Below, piece by piece: positions 35,170 to 45,557 of a stretch of 64,000 nt of DNA. The position numbers were made by a program, and so were the translations under genes. The notes below the pieces were generated by a model that saw only the letters and a program-made list of their open reading frames with translations, was not told where the DNA came from and did no database searches. Positions within the stretch are counted from its first letter, which is position 1. Each line of letters starts with the position of its first letter. Location of the stretch: contig CAYFKR010000020.1 in assembly GCA_964343835.1 (NCBI GenBank), forward strand, positions 6,887 to 70,886, in the 5' to 3' direction. The stretch comes from CALEMW01 sp964343835. GTDB lineage: Bacteria > Krumholzibacteriota > Krumholzibacteriia > LZORAL124-64-63.

Positions 35170-35979
35170 CTACCGGAACCGATTCTTCATCCCACCCACC
35201 GACAACGTCTCCGCCGGCGCCGTGCTCCCGGCCGCCGCCGCCACCAGCGCCGCCACGAACTGCGGGCCGATGGTCTCGTTGGCCAGGGCGTTGGGGTGCG
35301 AGTCGTCGCCCGTGTGGGAGATCTCGTAGTCCCAGCGCAGCATGTTGCGGGCGTCGCTGCCGTCGTCGGGATGGGCGAGCAGGTCGAAGAAGTCGAAGTA
35401 CTTCACGTTGGGGTGGCCGGTCAGGAATTCCTCGCTGCCGAGCCAGTTCGCGAAGGCGCGGGCGCGGTCGGCCTCGGCCAGGTTCGTGGCCAATCGATGG
35501 CGCGGGGGCTGGCTCATGACCAGGAAGATCTTGTCGGGGTGCTGGTCGAAGACGTCGCGGATCTCCAGGTACCAGCCCTTGCGCTCCTCCAGCATGGCGT
35601 CGCTCGTGATGTTGCTGGCCGGATAGCACGACTTGAAGGCGATGACCTCGTGGTTGCCCAGGATGGCAGTGCGCGCGGCGTTGTCGGTGGTCCACAGCAC
35701 GTGGAGGCCGTCGGGGTCGGTGTTGTCGTCGGGGATGTCGTAGGTGCCCACGAAGGTGCCGTCGGGGTTGCGCAGGCCGATGTGGTTGTAGTCGTGATCC
35801 CAGAGTTCGAACGACGTGCCGTCACGCTGATTCATCTCCGCCAGCATGGTGCGCGCATCGGCGCCCTCGAGCATGTAGCGGCCCGTGGAGTGGTGGAGGA
35901 AGAAGAGGTTGGTGGCGTCGGCGGCTGCGGCGCCGGTGGCGGCGGCCAGCAGGACGGCGATGGCGATGAAACGTCGCAA
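35170..35979 (-). CDS. Secreted SGNH-hydrolase-like protein with SFGxLK-type tail
   Basis: 269 residues. Signal peptide MRRFIAIAVLLAAATGAAAA, then 'LFFLHHSTGRYML', where Ser31 could be the nucleophile, and a late 'GDDSHPN' with the Asp and His expected of an SGNH esterase. The middle ('IAFKSCYPASNIT', 'LVMSQPP') also fits. The last residues 'LSVGGMKNRFR' resemble the tails of the three beta-helix proteins upstream (36051, 37364, 38518), although the rest of the protein is unrelated. That points to a shared C-terminal sorting or processing signal. Substrate unknown. Confidence 0.7.
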   Translation of the reverse strand: MRRFIAIAVLLAAATGAAAADATNLFFLHHSTGRYMLEGADARTMLAEMNQRDGTSFELWDHDYNHIGLRNPDGTFVGTYDIPDDNTDPDGLHVLWTTDNAARTAILGNHEVIAFKSCYPASNITSDAMLEERKGWYLEIRDVFDQHPDKIFLVMSQPPRHRLATNLAEADRARAFANWLGSEEFLTGHPNVKYFDFFDLLAHPDDGSDARNMLRWDYEISHTGDDSHPNALANETIGPQFVAALVAAAAGSTAPAETLSVGGMKNRFR

Positions 35980-36050
35980 GTCGGTCTCCCCGGATCAGGA
36001 CTGGGCGGGTCTATGTTCAGGATCGGTCGCTCGGGCCGGTCCTTGAGTAA

Positions 36051-37322
36051 TCAGCGGAAACGACGCTTGAGGTCCCCGAAGGACGTGTGCTCGTTGGGCA
36101 CGCCGCAGCCGGTCTGGTCCACGGTGAGGTTCCCTTCGGCCCACTCGGCGGGCTCGGCGTCGCAGCACTTCAGCAGCACGCTCGAAGTGCCGGAGAACCA
36201 GCCCTCGGGGCCGTTCGGCGCCGAGCTGCCGGAGAACGTGCACTCGTTGAAGGTATAGGCCCCGCCGCCGTGCACGTTGGAGAAGGCGCCGCCGCGGGTC
36301 AGTGCCGTGTTGTCGATGAAGGAGCAGGCCTCGAAGGAGGCCGTGGAGCTCAGGGCCTGCAATCCGCCCCCGTTGACCCCCGCGTAGTTCCCCTGGAAGA
36401 GGCAGCCGGTGACGGTGCCGCCGGTGAGGATGGCGCCGCCGCCCACCGAGTTGGCGTGGTTGTCCACGAACTCGCAGTTGGCGAGGGTGAGCAGCGGAGC
36501 GGCCTCCAGGCCGCCGCCGTGGTAGCCCACCTCGTTGGCCTCGAACCGCGACCCGCCCACGATGGCGTTGGTGGCGCTCGCGCCGCCGCCGCTGCCGGTG
36601 TTGCACATGTTGCCGGTGAAGGTGCAGCGCTGGATGCGCACGGTGCCGCCGTCGGCCCGCAGGCCGCCGCCGGACAGGCGTGCCGCGTTGCCGGTGAAGG
36701 TGGAGTCGGCGATGAGCAAGTCGCCCTGGTCGTGGTCGAGGCCGCCGCCGGTATTGCCCGACGTGTTCCCCGTGAAGTCGCAGAACCGGACCGTGGCCGG
36801 GTCGTAGATGGCGGCGCCGCCGCCCTGCAGCAGGGCCTCGTTGTTCTCGAACCGACAGCGCTCCAGCAGCAGCCCGCCGCCCATGATGCCCAGGGCCTGG
36901 TCCAGGTGCAGCCCGCCGCCGCTGTTGTCGGCGTGATTGCCCGTGAACACGAGATCGCGCAGCGTGACGTCGGCCCAGTCGGTGAGCTTCATGCCGCCGC
37001 CGTAGGCCGCGGTGCCGTTGGCGAGGGTGAGCATCTCCACCGTCACCCCGTCCAGGAACTGGGGGCCGCCCAGCACGCGGCCGGCGCCGCCGGCGTCGAT
37101 CACCACGGCCGAAGGTAGGGGGCCGGCGCCCCGCAGCGTGACGCCCGACTTGAGCTGGAGGTCGTGCTCCGCGTACGTCCCCGCCGCCACCAGCACGATG
37201 TCCCCGGATCCCGCCGCCGCGAGCGCACCGCCGATGGTGGCGTGGTCGCCGGGCACGTGGATCTGGGCGGCGCACAAGGGCGTCGCCAGCATCAGGGCCA
37301 GCAGCGGGATCAGGTATTTCAT
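36051..37322 (-). CDS. Secreted beta-helix repeat protein (Pmp-like) 1
   Basis: 423 residues. Signal peptide MKYLIPLLALMLATPLCAAQ; start ATG 37322 with GGAGG five bases up. The N-terminus ('IHVPGDHATIGGALAAAGSGDIVLVAAGTY') is the DUF1565/pectin-lyase-like cap. Most of the protein consists of parallel beta-helix coils with 'C.F.GN.....GGG/GGA' spacing ('LVFTGNHADNSGGGL', 'CTFTGNMCNTGSGGGA'), like polymorphic outer-membrane proteins. The end is cysteine-bearing ('CCDAEPAEWAEG', 'TGCGVPNE') and closes with 'SFGDLKRRFR'. A surface or released protein; ligand unknown. Confidence 0.85.
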   Translation of the reverse strand: MKYLIPLLALMLATPLCAAQIHVPGDHATIGGALAAAGSGDIVLVAAGTYAEHDLQLKSGVTLRGAGPLPSAVVIDAGGAGRVLGGPQFLDGVTVEMLTLANGTAAYGGGMKLTDWADVTLRDLVFTGNHADNSGGGLHLDQALGIMGGGLLLERCRFENNEALLQGGGAAIYDPATVRFCDFTGNTSGNTGGGLDHDQGDLLIADSTFTGNAARLSGGGLRADGGTVRIQRCTFTGNMCNTGSGGGASATNAIVGGSRFEANEVGYHGGGLEAAPLLTLANCEFVDNHANSVGGGAILTGGTVTGCLFQGNYAGVNGGGLQALSSTASFEACSFIDNTALTRGGAFSNVHGGGAYTFNECTFSGSSAPNGPEGWFSGTSSVLLKCCDAEPAEWAEGNLTVDQTGCGVPNEHTSFGDLKRRFR

Positions 37323-37363
37323 GGAAACCTCCGACCCATAAGTATAGCACAGAAGTGGGAGAA

Positions 37364-38473
37364 TCACCGGTAGAGGGACTTGAGGCGGCTGAAGGACATG
37401 GTCTCGGAGGGGACTTCGCAGCCTTCGTTGTCCAGCGTGATCGAGTGGGCGGCCCATGCGGCGGGGTCGGACGAGGTGCAGGATAGGATCACCGAGTCGG
37501 CGTATCCGTCGGGACCGACCGGGGCCGTATTTCCGTCGAACCTGCAGTCCCGGAGGGCGAGCGCCTTCAGGGACCACACGGCGCCGCCCCTGGCGGCGGA
37601 GTTGTCGATGAAGGTGAGGTTCTCGACGGTCTCAGTGGCGAGGACGTGGAGAGCGCCACCGTCACCGGTGGCTGCGTTGTTCTCGAAGATGCAGTCATCG
37701 ATGTCGATCGTCCGGGCGCTGATCGCTCCGCCGTCGTCGGCATGATTGCCTTGAAAGAAACAGCCGATCACCTTCACGTCGGCGTAGGGCCATGCACCGA
37801 TGGCGCCGCCGTTGCCATGCTCGACGTCGTTGTCCAGGAATGAGCAACCCTCGATGACGACTCGAGACCTGGTGCCGGCATTGACCGCTCCTCCTCTGCC
37901 CCACCTCAGCGTGTTGTTGCGGAAGGTGGAGTCCACGATGCGAACGTTCGTGTAGTTGCCGATGCAGATCACGCCCCCGAGTTCATCGGCAAAACACTCC
38001 TCGAAGGTGCACGACTTGATCGTCAGGTTCGTGGAAATCGACGGCGACTGACGGGATGTTACACAGATCGCTCCTCCGAAATAGCTCTCGCATTGTCTGA
38101 AGACGCAGTTCTCGATGAGGACGTCGTCGGCCGAATCGCAGTAGAAACCACTGCCGACAGCGCTATGACCGTGATAGAGGGTGGTGTCCTTCACGACGGC
38201 GTTGCTGCACGGTCCGATGACATAGAAGACTTCCGCCATGCCAGGGTCCAGAACCACGTCCGCCGGATCTCCCGTCGCCCCCCTGACCAGCACGCCGGAG
38301 GGAAGGGGCAGCATCCCCGTCACGTGCACCCCTGCCAGGATCGTCACCGTGTCGCCGTAGGCCGCGGAGGCGATGGCGTCGCCTAGGTAGTCGTATTCGC
38401 CGGGGTACAGAATCTCGCGGGCGTTGGTCTGACTGCCGATCAACATGATCAGGATGCAAAGTCTGAGCGTCAT
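37364..38473 (-). CDS. Secreted beta-helix repeat protein (Pmp-like) 2
   Basis: 369 residues from ATG 38473 (MTLRLCILIMLIGSQTNA signal peptide, GAGGG upstream). An alternative ATG at 38518 overlaps the stop of the upstream gene by one base and would add 15 residues rich in Arg. N-terminal cap 'YPGEYDYLGDAIASAAYGDTV' is like the other two. Coils such as 'CTFEECFADELGGVI' and 'CSFLDNDVEHGNGGAIG' follow. The end 'CTSSDPAAWAAHSITLDNEGC' and tail 'SFSRLKSLYR' match its neighbours. Codon use has more A/T at third positions than the gene at 36051. Paralog of the genes on both sides. Confidence 0.83.
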   Translation of the reverse strand: MTLRLCILIMLIGSQTNAREILYPGEYDYLGDAIASAAYGDTVTILAGVHVTGMLPLPSGVLVRGATGDPADVVLDPGMAEVFYVIGPCSNAVVKDTTLYHGHSAVGSGFYCDSADDVLIENCVFRQCESYFGGAICVTSRQSPSISTNLTIKSCTFEECFADELGGVICIGNYTNVRIVDSTFRNNTLRWGRGGAVNAGTRSRVVIEGCSFLDNDVEHGNGGAIGAWPYADVKVIGCFFQGNHADDGGAISARTIDIDDCIFENNAATGDGGALHVLATETVENLTFIDNSAARGGAVWSLKALALRDCRFDGNTAPVGPDGYADSVILSCTSSDPAAWAAHSITLDNEGCEVPSETMSFSRLKSLYR

Positions 38474-38517
38474 GCTGCACACCCTCTCGGTTCGTCGGAG
38501 CCGATGTCGTGACATCA

Positions 38518-39987
38518 TCAGCGATACAGATTCTTGAGCCGACCGAAGGACATTGATTCGTTCGACGTGCCGCAGTCCGTCTCGATCACGGTCACCGAAA
38601 CAGCTTCCCAGCGTTCAGGCATCGTATCGGAACAGTCGATGGTGAGATCCCGGGCCGTGCCGGCCGGTCCCAGCGGGGCATCGTTCCCCATGAACCGACA
38701 GTCGTAGAGGACGACGTCGGTCGAACAGTCGAGCCCGCCGCCTGCTTCCAGCGCGGTGTTGTCCCTGAAGATGCAGTCCCTGTAGTCGCTGTGGACGACG
38801 ATGCCGGGCAGGACGTAGGCGCCACCGCCCCGGATCGCGTGGTTGGAGTCGAAGGTCGAACCGAAGACGCTGTCGTAGAACCAGACCACGGCGCCTCCGC
38901 CGTACCGGCCGGCCGTGTTGCCGATGAATTCGCAGTCGAGGACTCGTGTCGGTCTTTGGATGCCGCCGCCGTCCCGGCCGGCGTCATTCCCGGCGAACAT
39001 GCAGCGTTCAGCGGATGCGGGGCCGAAGACGGCGCCTCCGTCCCTGCCGGCTGCATTGTCGTGGAATCCGCAATCGATGGCGGTCCTGAGCCTGGCCGCC
39101 CCGCCGTCGAGGAGCGATTCGTTGTTCCGGAACTCGCAATCCACGTACGTCGACGCCGCCGTATACACGGCTCCGCCGGTTTCGCCGCACGTATTGTCGT
39201 GGAACTGCAGCGAACGTCCCTCGACCGATCCGTTCTCCGTGTAGATGGCCCCGCCCCTGAGCGCGGCCGTATTCCGTTCCAGGATGCAGTGCTCCATTCC
39301 GGCCACGCTCATCAGGAAACAGACTGCGCCTCCGCTGTCGGCCTGATTCGAAGCGAACGTGGAACCAACGATCCGGCACTTCGGCCCCACATGAAAGATC
39401 GCCCCGCCTCGACCGACCGCGGTGTTTCCGGTCCAGATGCAGTCCCTGATGTCGAGATCACCATTGACATGAATGGCGCCGCCGTCGGTATCCGCCTCGT
39501 TGCCGGTGAACTTGCAGCCGACGAGCAGGACGTCGGCGCCGGCTGCCGGGGTCTCTGCGGGCACGACATGGACGGCTCCGCCCTGGGCAGAGGCATGGTT
39601 GGAGAGGAACACGCAATCACGGATCACGACGCCGCTCACCTGTTGCAGCCTCATGGCGCCGCCGGCCAAAGCGGCACCGTTCTGGATGGTCAGTGCACGA
39701 ACCTCCGTCCCTGTCGCTCCATCGGTGTCGAAGAAGATGGGGCCGCTGCCATCTCCGTCGATGACGACATCGCGGGGGTTCCCGGTCGCGCCCCTGATGA
39801 GGACTTCGGAGGGCAACGGAAGCGAGGACTCGTAATAAAGCCCTTGAAGGATCGTCACCGTGTCTCCAGGGGCGACATTCCCGAGAGCCTCGTTGATGGA
39901 CCCGTAGTCCTGCGGGACGATGATCTCCGCCCCCGAAGCCCCACAGACCCCCAGCATCACCACCAGAATCACGATCCTCACAGCCAT
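38518..39987 (-). CDS. Secreted beta-helix repeat protein (Pmp-like) 3
   Basis: 489 residues, the longest of the three. Signal peptide MAVRIVILVVMLGVCGASGA. ATG 39987 has GGAGG only two bases away, so the GTG two codons later (39981) may be the real start. The cap 'IIVPQDYGSINEALGNVAPGDTV' is followed by about ten coils with the 'F..N.A...GGA' rhythm ('CVFLSNHASAQGGAV', 'CEFIGNTAGRYGGGA', 'CIFRDNTALEAGGGL'). The end 'CSDTMPERWEAVSVTVIETDC' and tail 'SFGRLKNLYR' match the downstream paralogs. It is first of the minus-strand run and lies just downstream of the long palindrome at 40046. Confidence 0.85.
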   Translation of the reverse strand: MAVRIVILVVMLGVCGASGAEIIVPQDYGSINEALGNVAPGDTVTILQGLYYESSLPLPSEVLIRGATGNPRDVVIDGDGSGPIFFDTDGATGTEVRALTIQNGAALAGGAMRLQQVSGVVIRDCVFLSNHASAQGGAVHVVPAETPAAGADVLLVGCKFTGNEADTDGGAIHVNGDLDIRDCIWTGNTAVGRGGAIFHVGPKCRIVGSTFASNQADSGGAVCFLMSVAGMEHCILERNTAALRGGAIYTENGSVEGRSLQFHDNTCGETGGAVYTAASTYVDCEFRNNESLLDGGAARLRTAIDCGFHDNAAGRDGGAVFGPASAERCMFAGNDAGRDGGGIQRPTRVLDCEFIGNTAGRYGGGAVVWFYDSVFGSTFDSNHAIRGGGAYVLPGIVVHSDYRDCIFRDNTALEAGGGLDCSTDVVLYDCRFMGNDAPLGPAGTARDLTIDCSDTMPERWEAVSVTVIETDCGTSNESMSFGRLKNLYR

Positions 39988-40328
39988 ATCCTCCGAATAA
40001 GGTCATTCATCCCCCTAAGTAAACCCCCTCCGGGCCCCCCAAGGCAACCCATGGGTTTCCCGATACGGCGAACGCGGGCCCTCAGGCATGGAAAGGGGGG
40101 CGAACCGGAGTTGTCGCAGACCTGAGGATTCGCCCCCCTTTCCATGCCTGAGGGCCCTCTTTCGGCTTTCCATCGGGAACCCCATGGGTTACTTTGGTCC
40201 CGGATCCTGAATCGGAGCGGATAGGCTCTGAGGACCGGATCGTCCTCCGTCACTCCCGACGGGCAGGGCTGCTGATGAAACGAAGTCCGTAATCCGTTCC
40301 GACTCATCGCCTTGCGACGAGGTGCGCC
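39988..40328. other. Divergent intergenic region, beta-helix gene 3 to purB
   Basis: 341 bases without a gene. It holds the palindrome at 40046-40190. In the remaining 138 bases before purB I see no tRNA-like cloverleaf, riboswitch core or convincing promoter; the ribosome site CGAGG lies at about 40314-40318. Confidence 0.6.
40046..40190. repeat. Long two-part palindrome in the divergent intergenic region
   Basis: The inner arms are perfect over 29 bases (40076-40104 against 40129-40157) with a 24-base loop. The outer arms, 40046-40064 and 40172-40190, are 19 bases with one mismatch, and each ends in the 12-base palindrome AACCCATGGGTT or a near copy. Spacers of 11 and 14 bases separate inner and outer arms. 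It lies between the beta-helix gene (minus) and purB (plus), so it is not a simple terminator. It could be a miniature mobile element or a structured regulatory RNA. No target-site duplication is evident. Confidence 0.85.
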
Positions 40329-41627
<1,299 letters not shown>

Positions 41628-41640
41628 TGCGGAGGGACGG

Positions 41641-44600
41641 ATGAGCCACCACGACGCCAGCTTCGACCGGCTGGACACGACGGCCCACGACGACGCCGGA
41701 CTCAAGAAGGCCCTGGCCGGCCACGCCCTCACCCTGAGCCCCGACGAGGCCCGCCGCGTGCAGGAGCTCCTGGGCCGCGCGCCCACCGTCACCGAGCTCA
41801 CCCTCTTCGACACCATGTGGAGCGAGCACTGCTCCTACAAGAGCAGCAAGCCCACCCTCAAGGAATTCCTGCCCACCGACGGCTCCAACGTGGTGGTCGG
41901 GCCGGTGGAGGACGCCGGCATCGTGGAGTTCGGCGAGGTGGACGGGGTCAAGTACGGCATCATCTTCGCCCACGAGAGCCACAACCATCCCAGCCAGGTC
42001 ATGCCCGTCGAAGGCGCCGCCACAGGCATCGGCGGCATCGTGCGCGACGTGTACTGTATGGGCGGCGAGGTCATCGGCACCCTGGACCCGCTGCGCTTCG
42101 GCTGGCCGGAGGGGGAGAAGGGCGCCCACAGCGTGGACATCGCCCGTGAGGTCGTGACCGGCATCTGGGAGTACGGCAACGCCCTCGGCGTCCCGAACCT
42201 GGGCGGCGACGTCTACTTCCATCCCAGCTTCGACGACAACTGCCTGGTCAACGTGGTGGCCCTGGGCATCGTGCCCGTGGACCACGTGACCCACTCCCGC
42301 GTACCCGAGCAGGCCCGCAACGAACCCTACGACCTGATCCTGGTGGGCAAGCCCACCGACTGGAGCGGCATGGGCGGCGCGGCCTTCGCCAGCGCCACCC
42401 TCGACGCCGAGGCCGCCACCGAGAACAAGGGCTCCGTCCAGGTGCCCGACCCCTTCCTCAAGCGTGTGCTGACCGTCGCGAACAAGGCCGTGCTGGCCCT
42501 CGCCCGCGACAAGGGCGCCGTGGTGGGCTTCAAGGACCTGGGCGCCGGCGGCGTGAGCTGCGTGACCAGCGAGCTGGCCGACGCCGGCGGCTTCGGCTGC
42601 GACGTCGACCTGGCCCTGGTCCACGCCGTACCCGACTGCCCGGCCCGCGTGGTCGCCTGCTCCGAGACCCAGGAGCGCTACGGCCTGGCGGTGCCCCGCT
42701 GGTTCACCGACGACGTGCTGAAGGTCTACAACGAGGACTTCGCCCTGCCGTCACTCTACGAGGGCGCCTGCGCCCGCAAGGTGGGCGTGGTGACCACCGA
42801 CGGCATGTACCGTCTGCACCACGGCGACGACATGGCCGCCGAGGCTCCCATCGAAACCATCACCTGCGGCGTGAGCTACCAGCGCGAGGAGGCCGCTCCG
42901 GCCACCTCGACCGTAGGCGATAAGGCCGCCGAGGCCCCCGTCGAGGCCCTGGCCGCCGAGTGGGTCAGTCTCATGGGTCATGTGAACGCCGCCTCCCGCG
43001 AGCACCTGTTCCGCCACTACGACCCCGAGGTCCGCGGTTGCACCGTGCTGCGCCCCGGCGAGGCCGATGCGGGTGTCGTGGCGCCGGTGCCCGGCTCGCC
43101 CCTGGGCGTGGCCGTGAGCGCCGACGGCAACCCGCTCGTCGGTGAGGCCGACGCCTACCACGCAGGCGCCCGGGCCGTGATCGAGGCCGCGCGCAACGTG
43201 GCCTGCGTCGGTGGACGTCCCGCCGCGGTGACCGACTGCCTGAACTTCGGCAACCCCGAGGTGCCCGAGGTCTTCCGCCAGTTCCGCGAAGCGGTGCGGG
43301 GCGTGGGGGAGGCCTGCCGCGGCCTCACCCTGCACGCGAAGGGCGGCGAGGCCCTGCCGGTCGTCTCCGGCAACGTGTCGTTCTACAACCAGAGCGCCAG
43401 CGGCAAGACCGTGGCGCCGTCGCCCATCGTGGCCTGCGTGGCCAACGTGGCCGACACGGCGAACTGCCGCAGCTCCCACTTCAAGACCGCCGGCGACAAG
43501 CTGTACCTGGTGGGCCTGCCCACCGACGCCCTGGGCGCCACCCTGGCCCGCGACGCCGGCATCGACGCCGGCCGAGATGTGCTGCCGGAGATCGACTTCG
43601 CCGCGGTGCGCGCCGAGATCGACGTCATGTGCTCCCTGGTGGAGGCCGGTCTGGTGCAGGCCGCCCACGACGTCAGCGACGGCGGCCTGGCCGTGGCCCT
43701 CGCCGAGATGGCCCTGGGCCTCGAGGGCCACCAGCCCCTCGGTGCCGCGGTGGCCCGCCCCGAGGCCTGCGCCGGCCTGACCGACCGCGAGTTCCTGTTC
43801 GGGGAGCGGGGCGGTTTCGTGATCGAGGCCCGCGCTGCCGACGCCGCCCGCGTCGAGGAGATGCTCGCCGCCTCCGGCTGCGCCTGGGCTCCCTTGGGCG
43901 AGGTGACCGCCGACGGCGCCCTGACCCTGGCCGACCCCGCCGGCGCCGAGGTCGCCCGCGCCGACCTGGCCGACCTGGACCACGCCTGGCGCGAGGGCCT
44001 GACCCGCGTGCTGGCGACCCGCACTCTGCCCGACCTGGCCGACCGTCGCCCGCCCAAGGGCAACTGGGACGCCCACCCCGCTGCCGCCGCTCCCGCCGTT
44101 CTGAAGGGCGCGAAGCCCCGCCTCGCGGTGCTGCAGCTACCCGGCATGAACTGCGAGGACGAATCGGCCCGGGCCATCATGGCCGCCGGGGGCGACGCCG
44201 AGATCTACCGCTGGACCCGCGACGCCGCCGGCCTGGCCGCCTTCGACGGCTACCTGGTGCCCGGCGGCTTCTCCTACCAGGACCGCGTGCGCGCTGGCGC
44301 CGTGGCGGCCAAGGACCCGCTGCTGGGCGCCCTGCAGGAGGCCTCGGCCGCCGGCAAGCCCATCCTGGGCATCTGCAACGGCTGTCAGGTGCTCGTGGAG
44401 GGCGGTCTGGTGCCGGCCCGCGAGGGCATCGGCCACATGGAGGTGGCCCTGGCTCCCAACCGGATCCCCGGCCGGCGCGGCTACTTCTCGCGCTGGGTCG
44501 TGATGGAGCCGGTGGAGGGCAACAAGTGTCGGTTCCTCGAGGGCGTGGACGTCACCATCCCGGTGCCCATCGCCCACGCTGAGGGCCGGTTCACCCACGG

Positions 44601-44913
44601 GGATCCCGCCGTGTTCGCGGCCCTGCGCGACGAGGGGCTGCTGGCCCTGCGCTATGCCGGCGCGGCCGCCGACGGCTCCGGTCCCGGCAACCCCAACGGT
44701 TCGCTGCTGGCGACGGCGGCCCTGACCAACCCCGGGGGCAACGTGCTGGCCATGATGCCCCACCCCGAGCGGGCGGCCTGGCTCTTCCAGGTGCCCGAGG
44801 ACCTGGACCACCCCTGGGGCCGCGCCCGCCGCGCCGCCGCCGGGGACGCCGCGGCCCTGCAGGGAGCAGGCCCGGGCATGGCCCTGATCGCGAGGCTCGT
44901 GGAGCTCTGTTGA
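41641..44913 (+). CDS. purL: Phosphoribosylformylglycinamidine synthase, fused PurL-PurQ
   Basis: 1090 residues. It makes FGAM from FGAR, glutamine and ATP. Residues 1-800 are the small-type PurL (two AIRS-like halves): 'MWSEHCSYKSSK' with His63, 'AHESHNHPSQVMPVEGAATGIGG', 'FKDLGAGGVSC' and 'AAHDVSDGGLAVALAEM'. Residues about 825-1090 are a PurQ glutaminase: nucleophile Cys912 in 'GICNGCQ' and His1041/Glu1043 in 'MMPHPERA'. The large enterobacterial PurL also carries an N-terminal PurS-like domain; here the protein starts directly at the linker, so PurS must come in trans. The gene at 44950 is the candidate. Confidence 0.95.
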   Translation: MSHHDASFDRLDTTAHDDAGLKKALAGHALTLSPDEARRVQELLGRAPTVTELTLFDTMWSEHCSYKSSKPTLKEFLPTDGSNVVVGPVEDAGIVEFGEVDGVKYGIIFAHESHNHPSQVMPVEGAATGIGGIVRDVYCMGGEVIGTLDPLRFGWPEGEKGAHSVDIAREVVTGIWEYGNALGVPNLGGDVYFHPSFDDNCLVNVVALGIVPVDHVTHSRVPEQARNEPYDLILVGKPTDWSGMGGAAFASATLDAEAATENKGSVQVPDPFLKRVLTVANKAVLALARDKGAVVGFKDLGAGGVSCVTSELADAGGFGCDVDLALVHAVPDCPARVVACSETQERYGLAVPRWFTDDVLKVYNEDFALPSLYEGACARKVGVVTTDGMYRLHHGDDMAAEAPIETITCGVSYQREEAAPATSTVGDKAAEAPVEALAAEWVSLMGHVNAASREHLFRHYDPEVRGCTVLRPGEADAGVVAPVPGSPLGVAVSADGNPLVGEADAYHAGARAVIEAARNVACVGGRPAAVTDCLNFGNPEVPEVFRQFREAVRGVGEACRGLTLHAKGGEALPVVSGNVSFYNQSASGKTVAPSPIVACVANVADTANCRSSHFKTAGDKLYLVGLPTDALGATLARDAGIDAGRDVLPEIDFAAVRAEIDVMCSLVEAGLVQAAHDVSDGGLAVALAEMALGLEGHQPLGAAVARPEACAGLTDREFLFGERGGFVIEARAADAARVEEMLAASGCAWAPLGEVTADGALTLADPAGAEVARADLADLDHAWREGLTRVLATRTLPDLADRRPPKGNWDAHPAAAAPAVLKGAKPRLAVLQLPGMNCEDESARAIMAAGGDAEIYRWTRDAAGLAAFDGYLVPGGFSYQDRVRAGAVAAKDPLLGALQEASAAGKPILGICNGCQVLVEGGLVPAREGIGHMEVALAPNRIPGRRGYFSRWVVMEPVEGNKCRFLEGVDVTIPVPIAHAEGRFTHGDPAVFAALRDEGLLALRYAGAAADGSGPGNPNGSLLATAALTNPGGNVLAMMPHPERAAWLFQVPEDLDHPWGRARRAAAGDAAALQGAGPGMALIARLVELC

Positions 44914-44949
44914 CGCATCCGCCCGCTGCGTGGGCGCTGGAGGCGAGGG

Positions 44950-45540
44950 ATGAGCATTCAGGTTACCTTGATGACCGGCCACAAGGGCGTGGATCTCCAC
45001 GCCGAGACCGCCGGGCGCGTGATCCGCACGAATCTGGAGGGCGGAGAAGATCTCCTCTCGCTCCATCGCGCGGAATACCATACGTTCTGGCGTGAGGACG
45101 GTGCCGAGGCGCCGGAATCCGTGGCGAGGCTGCTGGGTGTTGGGCGGTTCTTCAACCCCAACAAGCACCACTTCGCCCACCTCGAGCATCATGGCGCCCA
45201 CGGCCCCTGGTACGCCGCCGACGCGGCGACGGGGGGCGAGGCCCTGGCCGAGGGCTGGCCGGGTGAGGTCGTCGAGACCGACCTGCCCGCCGGCGACGAC
45301 ATCGTGACCCGCCTGCTCGGCGGAACCGCTCCCGAGGGCGCGGGCGTCGTGGACGTCGTGACCTTCCCCCTGGGGGAGGAGGGGCCGCTGCTGAGCGGCG
45401 TGATCTGGAGGTTCGTGCTGGCGCCCGGCGCCGCCGACCCCCTGGCTGCGGCCGAGAAGCTGGCCGTGGCCCGCAGCGCCCGCGAGGGCCTGCTGGTGAA
45501 CCCCCACATGCAGGGCTGGCGGACGGCCCTGCGCACCTGA
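44950..45540 (+). CDS. Possible duplicated PurS-like subunit in the purine operon
   Basis: 196 residues, not confidently recognised. It sits between purLQ and purF, where a PurS subunit is expected, since the PurL-PurQ fusion lacks that domain. Two weak PurS-like halves can be seen. In the first, 'IQVTLMTGHKGVD' and 'VARLLGVGRFFNPNKHHFAHLE' resemble PurS strand 1 and the 'LGF..V....GK...L' segment. In the second, 'WRFVLAPGAADPLAAAEKLA' and 'GLLVNPHMQGW' resemble 'V.LKPGV.DP..' and the PurS end 'LLANPVIE'. The start is ATG 44950 with GGAGG upstream. The protein is soluble, with no signal peptide. The assignment is inference from context and weak similarity. Confidence 0.55.
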   Translation: MSIQVTLMTGHKGVDLHAETAGRVIRTNLEGGEDLLSLHRAEYHTFWREDGAEAPESVARLLGVGRFFNPNKHHFAHLEHHGAHGPWYAADAATGGEALAEGWPGEVVETDLPAGDDIVTRLLGGTAPEGAGVVDVVTFPLGEEGPLLSGVIWRFVLAPGAADPLAAAEKLAVARSAREGLLVNPHMQGWRTALRT

Positions 45541-45557
45541 TCCCGGACGGAGGACCG

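Noticed and set aside
40191..40328. Possible purine-type riboswitch before purB.
   Set aside because: I found no three-way junction with the conserved purine-aptamer loops.
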